A stretch of 64,000 nucleotides of DNA, from assembly GCF_040939785.1 (NCBI RefSeq), contig NZ_CP162553.1, positions 5,475,001 to 5,539,000 of the forward strand. The letters run 5' to 3'. The position numbers and the translations under genes are program-made. Positions 17,419-25,306 of this stretch are shown piece after piece (positions within the stretch are counted from its first letter, which is position 1; each line of letters opens with the position of its first letter). The stretch comes from Bradyrhizobium lupini (GTDB lineage: Bacteria > Pseudomonadota > Alphaproteobacteria > Rhizobiales > Xanthobacteraceae). Below the pieces are notes generated by a model. The model ran no database searches. It saw only the letters and a list, made by a program, of their open reading frames with translations, and was not told the origin of the DNA.

Positions 17419-17502
17419 CTAGATCATGCCTAGCACGATGGCACCGACAAAGGCCATGGCGAGGTACGCGGTGATAACGCTCAGTCTCCCGGCGAACGTC
17501 AT
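17419..17502 (-). CDS. 27-residue single-helix membrane peptide
   Basis: A complete small gene. ATG at 17502 has a GGGAG ribosome site seven bases before it, and a TAG follows 27 codons later. The peptide starts MTFAGRLSV and the rest is one hydrophobic segment (ITAYLAMAFVGAIVLGMI), which would span the membrane once. It lies in the 300-base gap between paralogue B and the extensin-like gene, on the opposite strand. Codon use is GC-rich like real genes. I recognise the type (tiny rhizobial membrane peptides) but know no function. Confidence 0.55.
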   Translation of the reverse strand: MTFAGRLSVITAYLAMAFVGAIVLGMI

Positions 17503-17692
17503 GAGCTCGCTCCCGCTGTCGCGCCGCCTTGCGCGAGAGGATCATGGTTAACAGAGAGTCTCTTTTCGAAAAAGTCAGCCTTGCTGTCGCTCGTCACCGG
17601 CAGCGCTCCTGCTGGCGCCGGCCGACATGGTTAAAGAACACTGAAATCAACACGTTGAAGAGTCTTTAAGTAAATTCACCGAACGTGCGTGC

Positions 17693-18897
17693 ATGACGCG
17701 CGGAGTTCGTTTGTATCTCGTCGGCTCCATCGTCCTTGTTTCGTTAGCGGGTTGCGGACGCGGCGTCTTCCAGGCCGAACGTGAACCGTGGCGGGCCGAG
17801 GCCGAAGCCGCATGCCTGAAATCAGGCGCGGTGAAAGAAGGGCCGGATCTCGTCCGCATCGACCCGATTTCCGGGCCGGGCATGTGCGGCGCGGAGTTTC
17901 CGCTCAAGGTCGCCGCCCTCGGCGAAGGCTCGAGCAGTTACGGCTTTGCCGATGAGGATTTGCGACCACCCGGGAGCATCGGCAACCAGCCGCGCTGGCC
18001 GGTGACGCAGCCCCGATCGAATTACCCGCAGAGCCAGAACTATCCGGCATCGTCCTATCCGCAACGCTCAAACTATCCCGAGACCGCGGTGCGCCAGCCC
18101 TCCGGCTATGGCGCTTCCCTGGTCCAATGCCTCTGAATGCGCCCGGTGTGGCGCAGCAGGAAGACGAGATCGATCTGCCGCCTGAGGGCACCGATGCCGC
18201 AGGCGCATCGCGCTACATGAATGCGCCGAGCTATCCGGCGCGGCCGGCGCCCTACTCGCAGGCGCCCGCGCAGCAACCGCCGCCGCGTCTTGGTCCGGCA
18301 CAGGGCAATCCCGTCACCGCCGTCGGCCCTGTTGCGATCAAGCCGGTTGCGACGCTGGCCTGTCCGATCGTGTCCGAGCTCGACCGCTGGCTTGCCGACA
18401 CCGTGCAGCCCTCGGCGATGCGCTGGTTCGGCAGCCGCGTCGCGGAGATCAAGCAGATCTCCGCCTATTCCTGCCGCGGCATGAACGGCAATTCGCATGC
18501 CCATATTTCCGAGCACGCCTTCGGCAATGCGCTCGACATCGCCGCCTTCGTGCTCGCCGACGGCCGCCGCGTCACCGTGAAGGATGGCTGGCGCGGCATG
18601 CCGGAAGAGCAAGGATTCTTGCGCGACGTGCAGTCGGGCGCGTGCGTGCATTTCACCACGGTGCTGGCGCCGGGCTCGAACGTCTATCATTACGATCACA
18701 TCCACGTCGATCTGATGCGCCGCGCCAGCCGCCGCCTGATCTGCCAGCCCGCCGCAGTCTCCGGCGAAGAGGTCGCCGGGCGGGCGCAGCAGCGCAACCC
18801 TTACGCCAGCAGGCGCGATCCCACCATCACGGGCTCGCTGGGTACGCGCAAGAGCACGCTGCGCAAGCACGAAGAGGACGAGTACGCCGACGATTGA
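17693..18897 (+). CDS. Extensin-like family lipoprotein, apparent frameshift
   Basis: Two open frames (17693-18136 and 18127-18897) make up one domain. The first has a lipoprotein signal (LYLVGSIVLVSLAGC, lipobox LAGC) and the start of the extensin-like C-terminal domain (MCGAEFPLKVAAL), then a SNYPQSQNYP-type linker. The second continues the domain: ATLACPIVSELDRWLA, SAYSCRGMNG, HISEHAFGNALDIAAF, and VYHYDHIHVDLM. A single base is missing near 18111-18126, since the total 1205+1 is divisible by three. Because the conserved domain runs across the break, two independent genes are unlikely. The HISEH...D and HYDHIHVD histidines suggest a metal-dependent, D-Ala-D-Ala-peptidase-like fold, but activity is unproven. 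Confidence 0.75.
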
Positions 18898-18913
18898 GAC
18901 TTGCGCATGATCC

Positions 18914-18985
18914 GTAGCCTGGATGGAGCGAAGCGCAATCCGGGGACGGCGTTCCCGCATTCCGCTTCGCTCCATGCGGGCTACG
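18914..18985. repeat. Short palindromic intergenic repeat (GTAGCC family)
   Basis: Arms GTAGCCTGGATGGAGCGAAG and CTTCGCTCCATGCGGGCTAC pair with one bulge. It is a second dispersed repeat family in this genome, here after the extensin-like gene. The rest of 18898-19217 holds the promoter region of the M20 operon. Confidence 0.7.
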
Positions 18986-19060
18986 ACCCCATGCCGGCCC
19001 GCCTCGCGCTGAGCCCTGCCTGTTCAGTCGACGCCGCGTCTTTGGCAGAGCGCATCTCGG

Positions 19061-19076
19061 GCGCAAAAATTTGCGC
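19061..19076. promoter_or_regulatory. Candidate activator-binding inverted repeat
   Basis: GCGCAAA and TTTGCGC are separated by two bases, and a further GCGCAAA copy begins at 19079. It is centred about 90 bases upstream of the sigma54-type promoter, a usual place for an enhancer-binding protein. Which protein binds is unknown. Confidence 0.35.
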
Positions 19077-19145
19077 ACGCGCAAATCTCGCCTAAGCCAT
19101 TGAAATCATCAATACAATCCTGCCGTGACGGGCTTTTCCCGCAGT

Positions 19146-19161
19146 TGGCACGGTCGCTGCA
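19146..19161 (+). promoter_or_regulatory. Candidate sigma54 (RpoN) promoter of the M20/ABC/amidase operon
   Basis: TTGGCAC then TGCA, with the GG at 19147-19148 and the GC at 19159-19160 exactly ten bases apart, fits the -24/-12 consensus except for one base (CTGC instead of TTGC). It lies about 60-70 bases before the first start codon. RpoN control would suit a nitrogen-scavenging operon. Confidence 0.5.
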
Positions 19162-19217
19162 ATGAGGAGGCTGCCACGAAGCGGCGCTGCCGGCGCCGTG
19201 AGCCAGCGGATCCCGTC

Positions 19218-20516
19218 ATGCAGATGCCTGTCACCCCTCCTTATTCGGATCTCGAACAGCGCGTGCTGTCGCGCATCACGGAGGAGCGCTGGCTTGAACT
19301 CGCGTCCGAGCTGATCCGCACCGGCCAGCCCCGCTCCGGCAATCCGCTGGATCCCGATTTGCCGCCCGCCGAGGAAGAGGCGATCTCGATGCTGGTCGCG
19401 GGCAAGCTCGAAGCGCTCGGCATGGAGGTCACCAAGCACAGCGCGCAGCCGCACCGGCCGAACGTGCTCGGCGTGCTCAAGGGACGGGACGGCGCCCCCT
19501 CGCTCATTCTCAACGACCATCTCGACACCTATCCTGCCGTCGAGCCCGAGAAATGGCACATGACGGATTTCGATCCGTTCAAGGCGACGCGCCACGGCGA
19601 TCTGCTCTATGCGCGCGGCACGTCCGACACGCGCGGAAACCTCGCTGCATCCTTGCTCGCAGTGCAGGCCCTGACCGAAGCGGGCGTGAAGTTCGATGGC
19701 ACCTTGATGTGCTGCTACACCGTCGATGAGGAGCGGAACGGCACCGAGGGCTCCATCTACATGCTGAACAAGGTCGGCCTGACCGCCGACTACGAGATCA
19801 CCGCCGAGCCGACCGCCTGGGGTGACGTCAACAAGGACTGGGGCATGAACCTGTCGGTGGCCAATTCCGGCCACTGCCTGATCGAGCTCACCGTTCACGG
19901 CATCAAGTCGCACATCTGGCGGCCGGACATCAGCGTCAACGCCATCATGGAAGCGGCAAAGCTGTTGCCGAAACTGAAGGACATGGCGTTCACGCATGTC
20001 CCCAGCAAGTTCATGGGACATACGCCGCCCTGCTGCGCCGTGGTGCGCATTCGGTCCGGCCTGCCTGGCGAGATGCAGTTCTCGCCGGATGCCTGCACCA
20101 TCACGCTTGCCGTGGTCGGCATCGTGCCCGGCATGACGCTGTCGAGCGTGATTGCGGATATCGAGCGTCTCGGACGGGACACTTTTGGGGGCGTGAACGA
20201 CGTCAAGGTGGAGGTGCGCCAGGTGCCGGGCTCGCTGTTCGTCAACGCCACCGAACCGGTGCCAATCGAGGAGGAGCCCTGCCGCTCCCTCCGCGCGGTT
20301 TACCGGCGTCTGATGGGCCGCGAGCCCGGGGTCAACCGCAAGAATGCCTTCAACGACACGATCCGCTTCCGCGAAGCTGGGATCAATGCGGTGACGTTCG
20401 GTCCCGGAGAAGACGGCTGGGCCGTCGACAACGAGAACATCTCGATCACCAAGTCGGTGATGGCGACGCGGATCTACGCGCTGACCATCATGCAGATCCT
20501 GGGAGTGCGGACATGA
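19218..20516 (+). CDS. M20-family metallopeptidase/deacylase (ArgE/DapE-like)
   Basis: A 432-residue cytoplasmic hydrolase of acylated or carbamoylated amino compounds. Metal-site motifs are visible in order: LNDHLDTYP (H, D), ARGTSDTRGN (bridging D), TVDEERNGTEG (general base and ligand E) and TAEPTAW. The small dimerisation domain contains the GIKSHIWRPD histidine. The last ligand is usually a His three residues before an NE pair; here the corresponding stretch is GWAVDNEN, with no His, which is odd. Start 19218 is chosen as the first ATG of the conserved part; no strong ribosome site is seen. It overlaps the permease by four bases (ATGA). The substrate is probably linked to the transporter and amidase that follow. 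Confidence 0.78.
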   Translation: MQMPVTPPYSDLEQRVLSRITEERWLELASELIRTGQPRSGNPLDPDLPPAEEEAISMLVAGKLEALGMEVTKHSAQPHRPNVLGVLKGRDGAPSLILNDHLDTYPAVEPEKWHMTDFDPFKATRHGDLLYARGTSDTRGNLAASLLAVQALTEAGVKFDGTLMCCYTVDEERNGTEGSIYMLNKVGLTADYEITAEPTAWGDVNKDWGMNLSVANSGHCLIELTVHGIKSHIWRPDISVNAIMEAAKLLPKLKDMAFTHVPSKFMGHTPPCCAVVRIRSGLPGEMQFSPDACTITLAVVGIVPGMTLSSVIADIERLGRDTFGGVNDVKVEVRQVPGSLFVNATEPVPIEEEPCRSLRAVYRRLMGREPGVNRKNAFNDTIRFREAGINAVTFGPGEDGWAVDNENISITKSVMATRIYALTIMQILGVRT

Positions 20517-21352
20517 GCGTCGAGGCGACCCACATGACGATTCCAATCTCGCCGGATCGCACCCGACGCGGCAGCTTCCGGCTGCGGCTTCCGAAGGTCT
20601 CGCGATCGGTGCTGCTCTCGACGCTGACCGTGGCCGTGCTGCTGGCCGGCTGGGCCATCGTCACGGAGATGGGCTGGGCCAACGAGCTGTTCCTGCCGAA
20701 GCCGCAGGCGGTCTGGGCCGCGTTCGTCAAGACGATGACGAAGGGATATCAGGGCGCGACCCTGCTTCAGCATCTCGGCGCAAGCCTCTATCGCATCCTC
20801 ACGGCCTTCACGCTGGCCTGCCTGATCGGCATCCCGCTCGGCGTCCTCATGGGCGTGTCGCGCAACGCGCGCGCGCTGCTCAATCCGCTGATCGAGTTCT
20901 ACCGGCCACTGCCGCCGCTCGGACTTTATACGCTGCTGGTGATGTGGCTCGGCATCGGTGAGAGCTCGAAGCTGTCGCTGCTGTTTCTTGCCGGTTTGCC
21001 GGGCATCGTCATCTCGACCATCCAGGCCGTCACCAGCGTGGACCCGGTCTATGTGCGCGCCGCCCAGTCGCTCGGCGCGACCCGGCGCCATTTGCTGTTT
21101 CACGTCTATTTGCCGGCGGCGGGACCGCTGATTCTCGCCGGCATGCGCATCTCGCTCGGTTTCACCTACACCGTTCTCGTCGCCGCCGAAATCGTCGCGG
21201 CCTCCGCCGGCATCGGCTGGATGATCTGGGACGCCGCAAAGTTCCTGCTGTCCGACGTCGTGATCATGGGGCTGATCGTGCTCGGTCTCACCGGCGTCGT
21301 GCTCGACCTCATGATGCGCGGCATCGCGAAACTGTTGATGCCGTGGGCCTGA
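20513..21352 (+). CDS. ABC transporter permease, NitT/TauT family
   Basis: A 279-residue inner-membrane permease with about six membrane segments, starting at VLLSTLTVAVLLAGWAIV. The region YTLLVMWLGIGESSK is typical of TauC/SsuC proteins, and the EAA-like coupling loop reads YVRAAQSLGATRRHLLFHVYLPAAGP. It overlaps the peptidase stop by four bases and precedes the binding protein by 29 bases. The family imports nitrate, taurine, sulfonates, thiamine precursors or pyrimidine-type compounds. The predicted partner ATPase is not in this operon. Confidence 0.88.
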   Translation: MSVEATHMTIPISPDRTRRGSFRLRLPKVSRSVLLSTLTVAVLLAGWAIVTEMGWANELFLPKPQAVWAAFVKTMTKGYQGATLLQHLGASLYRILTAFTLACLIGIPLGVLMGVSRNARALLNPLIEFYRPLPPLGLYTLLVMWLGIGESSKLSLLFLAGLPGIVISTIQAVTSVDPVYVRAAQSLGATRRHLLFHVYLPAAGPLILAGMRISLGFTYTVLVAAEIVAASAGIGWMIWDAAKFLLSDVVIMGLIVLGLTGVVLDLMMRGIAKLLMPWA

Positions 21353-21381
21353 ATCCAATTCTGATCGTAGGGGAGACCTCC

Positions 21382-22389
21382 ATGAAGAGACTGATTGCGA
21401 CGCTCGCGGTAACCACGTTGGCGCTCACGGCCGCAGTCCGCGCCGAGGACAAGCCGGCGAAGGTGACCGTCGGCTATCTGAACCTGGTGAATGCGCAACT
21501 GGTCACCAAGCATCTTGGCCTGCTCGCCAAGGAGATGCCGGGCGTCGACATCAAATACGTCAAGATCGGCGGCGGCGGCGACATGCTGCGCGCGATCGCC
21601 GGCAACGATGTCGACTTCGGCGGCCTCGGCAACCCGCCGACCGCGATCGGCGCGACGCGCTCCCTGCCGATCAAGGGCATCCTGGTGATCAACATGCTCG
21701 ACTACGTCGAGTCGATGGTGGTCCGCGCCGACAAGAACATCACCTCGCTCAAGGACCTCAAGGGCAAGACCGTGGCGGCGCCGTTCGGCTCCACGACGCA
21801 CTACCTCCTGCTCCAGGCGCTCAAGGAGGAGGGTGTCGATCCCGCCTCGATGAAGATTCTGGACCTCGCGCCGTCGGACATCGCGGCGGCCTGGCTTCGC
21901 GGCGACATCGACGCGGCCTGGTTCTGGGAGCCGGATCTCGGCAAGGCGGTGAAGAACGGCGGCAAGATCCTCGTCACCTCGGGCGAGATGGCCAAGCGCG
22001 GCTACCCGACCTGGGACATCGGCGTCGTCATGAACGCGTTCGCGGAGAAGTATCCGTCCTACGTCGACAAGTTCATCAAGGCCGAATGCGAAGGCATCGA
22101 TTTCTGGCTGAAGAACCCGGAGAAGACTGCCGAAATCATCGCGGAAGAGCTTTCGCTGCCTCTCGAGGACGCGCAGCGAATGATGAAGGGCACCGGGATG
22201 ATCCCCTGCAGCACGCAGCTCACGGAGGAGTATCTCGGCACATCCGCGAAAAAGGGCAAGTTCGTCGACACGCTGATCTCGACCGCCGATTTCCTGGTGA
22301 AGCAGGAGCGCTTGCCGAAGCTGCTGCCGCGCGCCGACTTCGAAGCCTTCATCCAGCCCGCCTATCTGGAGAAGGTGATCGGCCGCTAG
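21382..22389 (+). CDS. ABC transporter substrate-binding protein, NitT/TauT family
   Basis: A 335-residue periplasmic receptor. The start ATG 21382 has GGGGAG at good spacing and is followed by signal peptide KRLIATLAVTTLALTAAVRA. The body has the TauA/SsuA pattern: VGYLNLVNAQLVTKHLGLLA, GGGGDMLRAIAGNDVDFGGL, GIL-VINMLDYVESMVVRAD, LKGKTVAAPFGSTTHYLL and DAAWFWEPDLGKAV. Taurine-type receptors share these, but the ligand cannot be deduced. The gene order (peptidase, permease, receptor, amidase) suggests the ligand is an amide-type nitrogen compound. Confidence 0.88.
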   Translation: MKRLIATLAVTTLALTAAVRAEDKPAKVTVGYLNLVNAQLVTKHLGLLAKEMPGVDIKYVKIGGGGDMLRAIAGNDVDFGGLGNPPTAIGATRSLPIKGILVINMLDYVESMVVRADKNITSLKDLKGKTVAAPFGSTTHYLLLQALKEEGVDPASMKILDLAPSDIAAAWLRGDIDAAWFWEPDLGKAVKNGGKILVTSGEMAKRGYPTWDIGVVMNAFAEKYPSYVDKFIKAECEGIDFWLKNPEKTAEIIAEELSLPLEDAQRMMKGTGMIPCSTQLTEEYLGTSAKKGKFVDTLISTADFLVKQERLPKLLPRADFEAFIQPAYLEKVIGR

Positions 22390-22451
22390 GGTCGGTGCCG
22401 GCGGGCTTGCCTCGCCGGCACATTGTCAATTCCTGCAAGCACGTGACCGAC

Positions 22452-23846
22452 ATGAATCTCGCACCTCGCCACCTCCGCGCCGCCTATCGCAGCGGCGAGC
22501 TCAAGCCGTCCGATGTCGCCGCGCACGTGTTGTCGCGCCTCGATGACGCCGACCAGAGCGGCGTCTGGATCTCGACGGCAAATCCCGAAAGCGTCATGGC
22601 AAGGGCCCGCGCGCTCGATGCGCGCATTGGCGAGATCGGCGAGCTGCCGCTCTACGGCCTCGTGTTCTCGGTCAAGGACTGTATCGACGTGGCCGGCGAG
22701 CGGACCACCTCGGCCTGCCCGGAATTCGCCTACACCGCGAAAGACACGAGCCCGGTTGTTGCCGACGCCATCGCCGCCGGCGCGATCTATCTCGGCAAGA
22801 CCAATATGGATCAGTTCGCGACCGGCCTCGTCGGCGTGCGCTCGCCCTATGGCATCGCCCGCAACCCGCACAACCCCGACTACATCCCCGGCGGCTCCAG
22901 CTCGGGCGCAGCGGTATCGGTCGCGACGGGCACCTCGTCCTTTGCGTTCGGCACCGATACCGGCGGATCGGGCAGGGTGCCGGCGTCCTATTGTGGCGTG
23001 ACCGGCTTCAAGCCGGCGCCCGGCGCCTTCAGTCAGCGCGGCATGGTTTACGCGTGCCGTAGTTTCGATACCATCTCGCTCTACACGCGCGATCCCCGCG
23101 ATGGCCACGAGATCTATCGCGTGTTGGCGCGGCGCGACGTCGAGGACTGTTTTTCACCGGTGGATTCCGCCGGATGGACGGAGCAGGCATCTCCGGCGCG
23201 GCCGCTCAACATCGCAACGCCGCGTCCGGATCAGCTCAGGTTCTTCGGCAATGCGGAGACGGAGGCGCTGTTCGGCGATGGACTCCGCAAGCTGCGGCAG
23301 CTCGATCTGTCGGTCGCATTGGTCGATTTCGCGCCGTTCATTTCGGTCAACGATTTGATGTTTTTCGGACCTTTCCTCGCCGAGCGGGACGTCTCGGTCG
23401 GCGCATTCCTCGACGCCAACCCGGAGGCGGGCGTGAAGATCGTGCGCGACCTCGTCATCGGCAGCCGCAAGTTCACGGCGGCCGACGCCTATCGTGCGCT
23501 CTACAAGGTCAAGGAGGTCCAGCGGTCGCTGCGCGATTTCTGGCAAGTTCATGATGCGCTGGTCGTGCCGACGGTCGGCACCGTGCTGAGCATCGACGAC
23601 GTCGCGCGCGATCCGCTGACGGCCAACTTCAACAACGGCTATTACACCAACTACGCCAACCCGCTTGGGCTGGCCGCCATCGCCGTTCCGAACGCCGTCA
23701 CCGCAGCCGGCGTGCCCTATGGCATCACGTTCCTGGCGCCGGCCGGCCGGGAGCGCCTGCTCACCGATCTGGCTTGCGCTTTCATGGGGGCTTCGGCCGA
23801 GCCAGAACATCTGCGCCGCGTTGCAATCCGAGCGGAGACCTCCTAG
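22452..23846 (+). CDS. Amidase, allophanate hydrolase (AtzF)-like
   Basis: A 464-residue amidase-signature enzyme. The catalytic Lys is in VFSVKDCIDVAG. The Gly/Ser-rich signature is IPGGSSSGAAVSVATG followed by FAFGTDTGGSGRVPAS, containing the cis-Ser and Ser nucleophile. The AtzF-like features include YGLVFSVKDCIDV and GYYTNYANPLGLAAIAVP. Related enzymes split allophanate to ammonia and CO2 or hydrolyse similar ureides. ATG 22452 is preferred; GTG 22443 is three codons earlier. It lies 62 bases after the binding-protein gene, in the same operon. It lacks the C-terminal extra domain of full-length AtzF. Confidence 0.82.
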   Translation: MNLAPRHLRAAYRSGELKPSDVAAHVLSRLDDADQSGVWISTANPESVMARARALDARIGEIGELPLYGLVFSVKDCIDVAGERTTSACPEFAYTAKDTSPVVADAIAAGAIYLGKTNMDQFATGLVGVRSPYGIARNPHNPDYIPGGSSSGAAVSVATGTSSFAFGTDTGGSGRVPASYCGVTGFKPAPGAFSQRGMVYACRSFDTISLYTRDPRDGHEIYRVLARRDVEDCFSPVDSAGWTEQASPARPLNIATPRPDQLRFFGNAETEALFGDGLRKLRQLDLSVALVDFAPFISVNDLMFFGPFLAERDVSVGAFLDANPEAGVKIVRDLVIGSRKFTAADAYRALYKVKEVQRSLRDFWQVHDALVVPTVGTVLSIDDVARDPLTANFNNGYYTNYANPLGLAAIAVPNAVTAAGVPYGITFLAPAGRERLLTDLACAFMGASAEPEHLRRVAIRAETS

Positions 23847-23878
23847 CCTTCGAGCCGTCACTCGAAGGGAGACCGATC

Positions 23879-24619
23879 GTGGGGCGCAGCGATGCGCATG
23901 AGGTGGCCGATCCAGCTGAGCCGCGCGCCGACCTGCCACGGCCCGGGACCGGACGTTATGTGCTGAAGGCATTGGACAAGCCCGATCTGGAGCTGGTGAT
24001 GCGAACCGGCAGGCTCGCGACCTACCAGAACCGCGAATATCTGCTGCGGGAGGGCGAGCCCGCAAACGGCATCCACATCATCCTGAACGGGATCGTCGAA
24101 AGCACCCATGCCGGCACGCAGGGGCGCGAACTGATGCTGTCGACCTGGGAGGCCGGCGACTTCGTCGGCGCGCCCTATATCCTCGGCGATCACCGCCACA
24201 GCTGGTCGGCCCGCGCGCTCGGGCGCGTCGAAGCACTGCATCTCGACCAGGATGCGGTCCGCCGGTTGATCGCGCAGTCGCCGCCGTTCGCAGTCGCGCT
24301 GATCGAGTGCCTCGGCTTCAAGGGCGAGACCTATTCGATGCTGGCGCAGACGCTGGCCGGGCAGAAGGCGGCGGAACGGTTGGTGCTGCTGCTGGTCAAG
24401 CTGTGCGAGAACGCGGCCCAGGACGAGAGCGGCCCGATATCGCTCGGCCGCATCACGCAGGCCAATCTCGCGCGCATGATCGGCGCGACGCGCCAGTCGA
24501 TCAGCCTGATCCTCAGCCGCCTCCAGGACGACGGCATCATCTGGACCGGCCCGACCAAGATGGTCGTCAACGATCTCGCCGCGCTCCGCAAGCAGGTAGC
24601 AGTAGGCGTGGACCAGTAG
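23879..24619 (+). CDS. Crp/Fnr-family transcriptional regulator
   Basis: A 246-residue regulator with start GTG 23879, placed by AAGGGAG upstream. The N-terminal cyclic-nucleotide-binding-like fold starts around RLATYQNREYLLREGEPANG and runs to LGRVEALHLDQDAVRRLI. The long dimer helix follows, then the C-terminal winged helix ITQANLARMIGATRQSISLILSRLQDDGII. There is no Fnr-type cysteine cluster, so an iron-sulfur sensor is unlikely. It sits 32 bases after the amidase and probably regulates this operon. Confidence 0.85.
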   Translation: MGRSDAHEVADPAEPRADLPRPGTGRYVLKALDKPDLELVMRTGRLATYQNREYLLREGEPANGIHIILNGIVESTHAGTQGRELMLSTWEAGDFVGAPYILGDHRHSWSARALGRVEALHLDQDAVRRLIAQSPPFAVALIECLGFKGETYSMLAQTLAGQKAAERLVLLLVKLCENAAQDESGPISLGRITQANLARMIGATRQSISLILSRLQDDGIIWTGPTKMVVNDLAALRKQVAVGVDQ

Positions 24620-24786
24620 GGTCAGCTTACCGACGCAACGGAAGTCTCCGCCTTGAGCATGATGGGCGCTTGTGACCGGAGCGCACATGCTGCTTGTAAT
24701 CTTCGATAGTCCTTTAGCGCACAGGGACTGCGCGGCTCGTCTGACATCAGCTTTGGGCCAGCAAACGCACTAGCTTCAACCGAACT

Positions 24787-24811
24787 GGAACAATCTCCAA
24801 GCGATCCGGTT
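24787..24811 (+). promoter_or_regulatory. Candidate sigma EcfG general-stress promoter
   Basis: GGAAC at 24787-24791 and GTT at 24809-24811 are 17 bases apart, matching the GGAAC-N16/17-cGTT consensus of the alphaproteobacterial general stress response. A 9-base inverted repeat (CTTCAACCG / CGGTTGAAG, 24774-24782 and 24807-24815) overlaps it. The next start codon is about 80 bases downstream. Confidence 0.55.
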
Positions 24812-24890
24812 GAAGTTTGTTATGGCCAATCTGAGACAGGCACGGATTAGTCCTGGAGAAGCGTGTTGTTTATCAGGAAAGGTGCTTCAC

Positions 24891-25079
24891 ATGGATGACG
24901 AACGAAAATCGTCAAAAGCTGGGGAACGCGCCGCTGAAGGCCTGCGCGAGGCGGCTGCTAAGGACGAAGCGAAAAACGAGAGCAAGACGGGACACGATTT
25001 AGCGAAGGGCGCTGACCGCTTCGAAGAACGCTCCAAAAGCTCGGATGGAAGAAGCGCGGAAGAGAAACAAAAAGGGTGA
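24891..25079 (+). CDS. Small, highly charged stress-type protein
   Basis: A 62-residue soluble protein made almost entirely of Lys, Glu, Asp, Arg, Ala, Ser and Gly (MDDERKSSKAGERAAEGL, then KNESKTGHDLAKGADRFEE). It has no hydrophobic core, so it is probably disordered. ATG 24891 has an AAGG site at about 9 bases. A sigma EcfG-like promoter lies upstream, which suits the small hydrophilic proteins induced by osmotic or desiccation stress. The surrounding bases are less GC-rich than the rest of the window. The family is not recognised; the stress role is inferred from the promoter. Confidence 0.5.
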   Translation: MDDERKSSKAGERAAEGLREAAAKDEAKNESKTGHDLAKGADRFEERSKSSDGRSAEEKQKG

Positions 25080-25306
25080 ATGTCTACAGCAGATCCGGCG
25101 CTGCGTTTCAGTGGAAGAAAGCAGGCGAACTTGGAGCCGATAGCATCGAGGTTGTGCCGACGACAATCCATCCCGGTAACAGCCACCTGACGCTTGTGCT
25201 GCGGACTGTCACGGAAGCGTCGACTAGCTCGAACTCGTCGCACTGACTTAGATCTTCCAGGGCGCGAGGTTTGTCCCAGCTGCTATCATCTGTGCAAACT
25301 GCGAGC

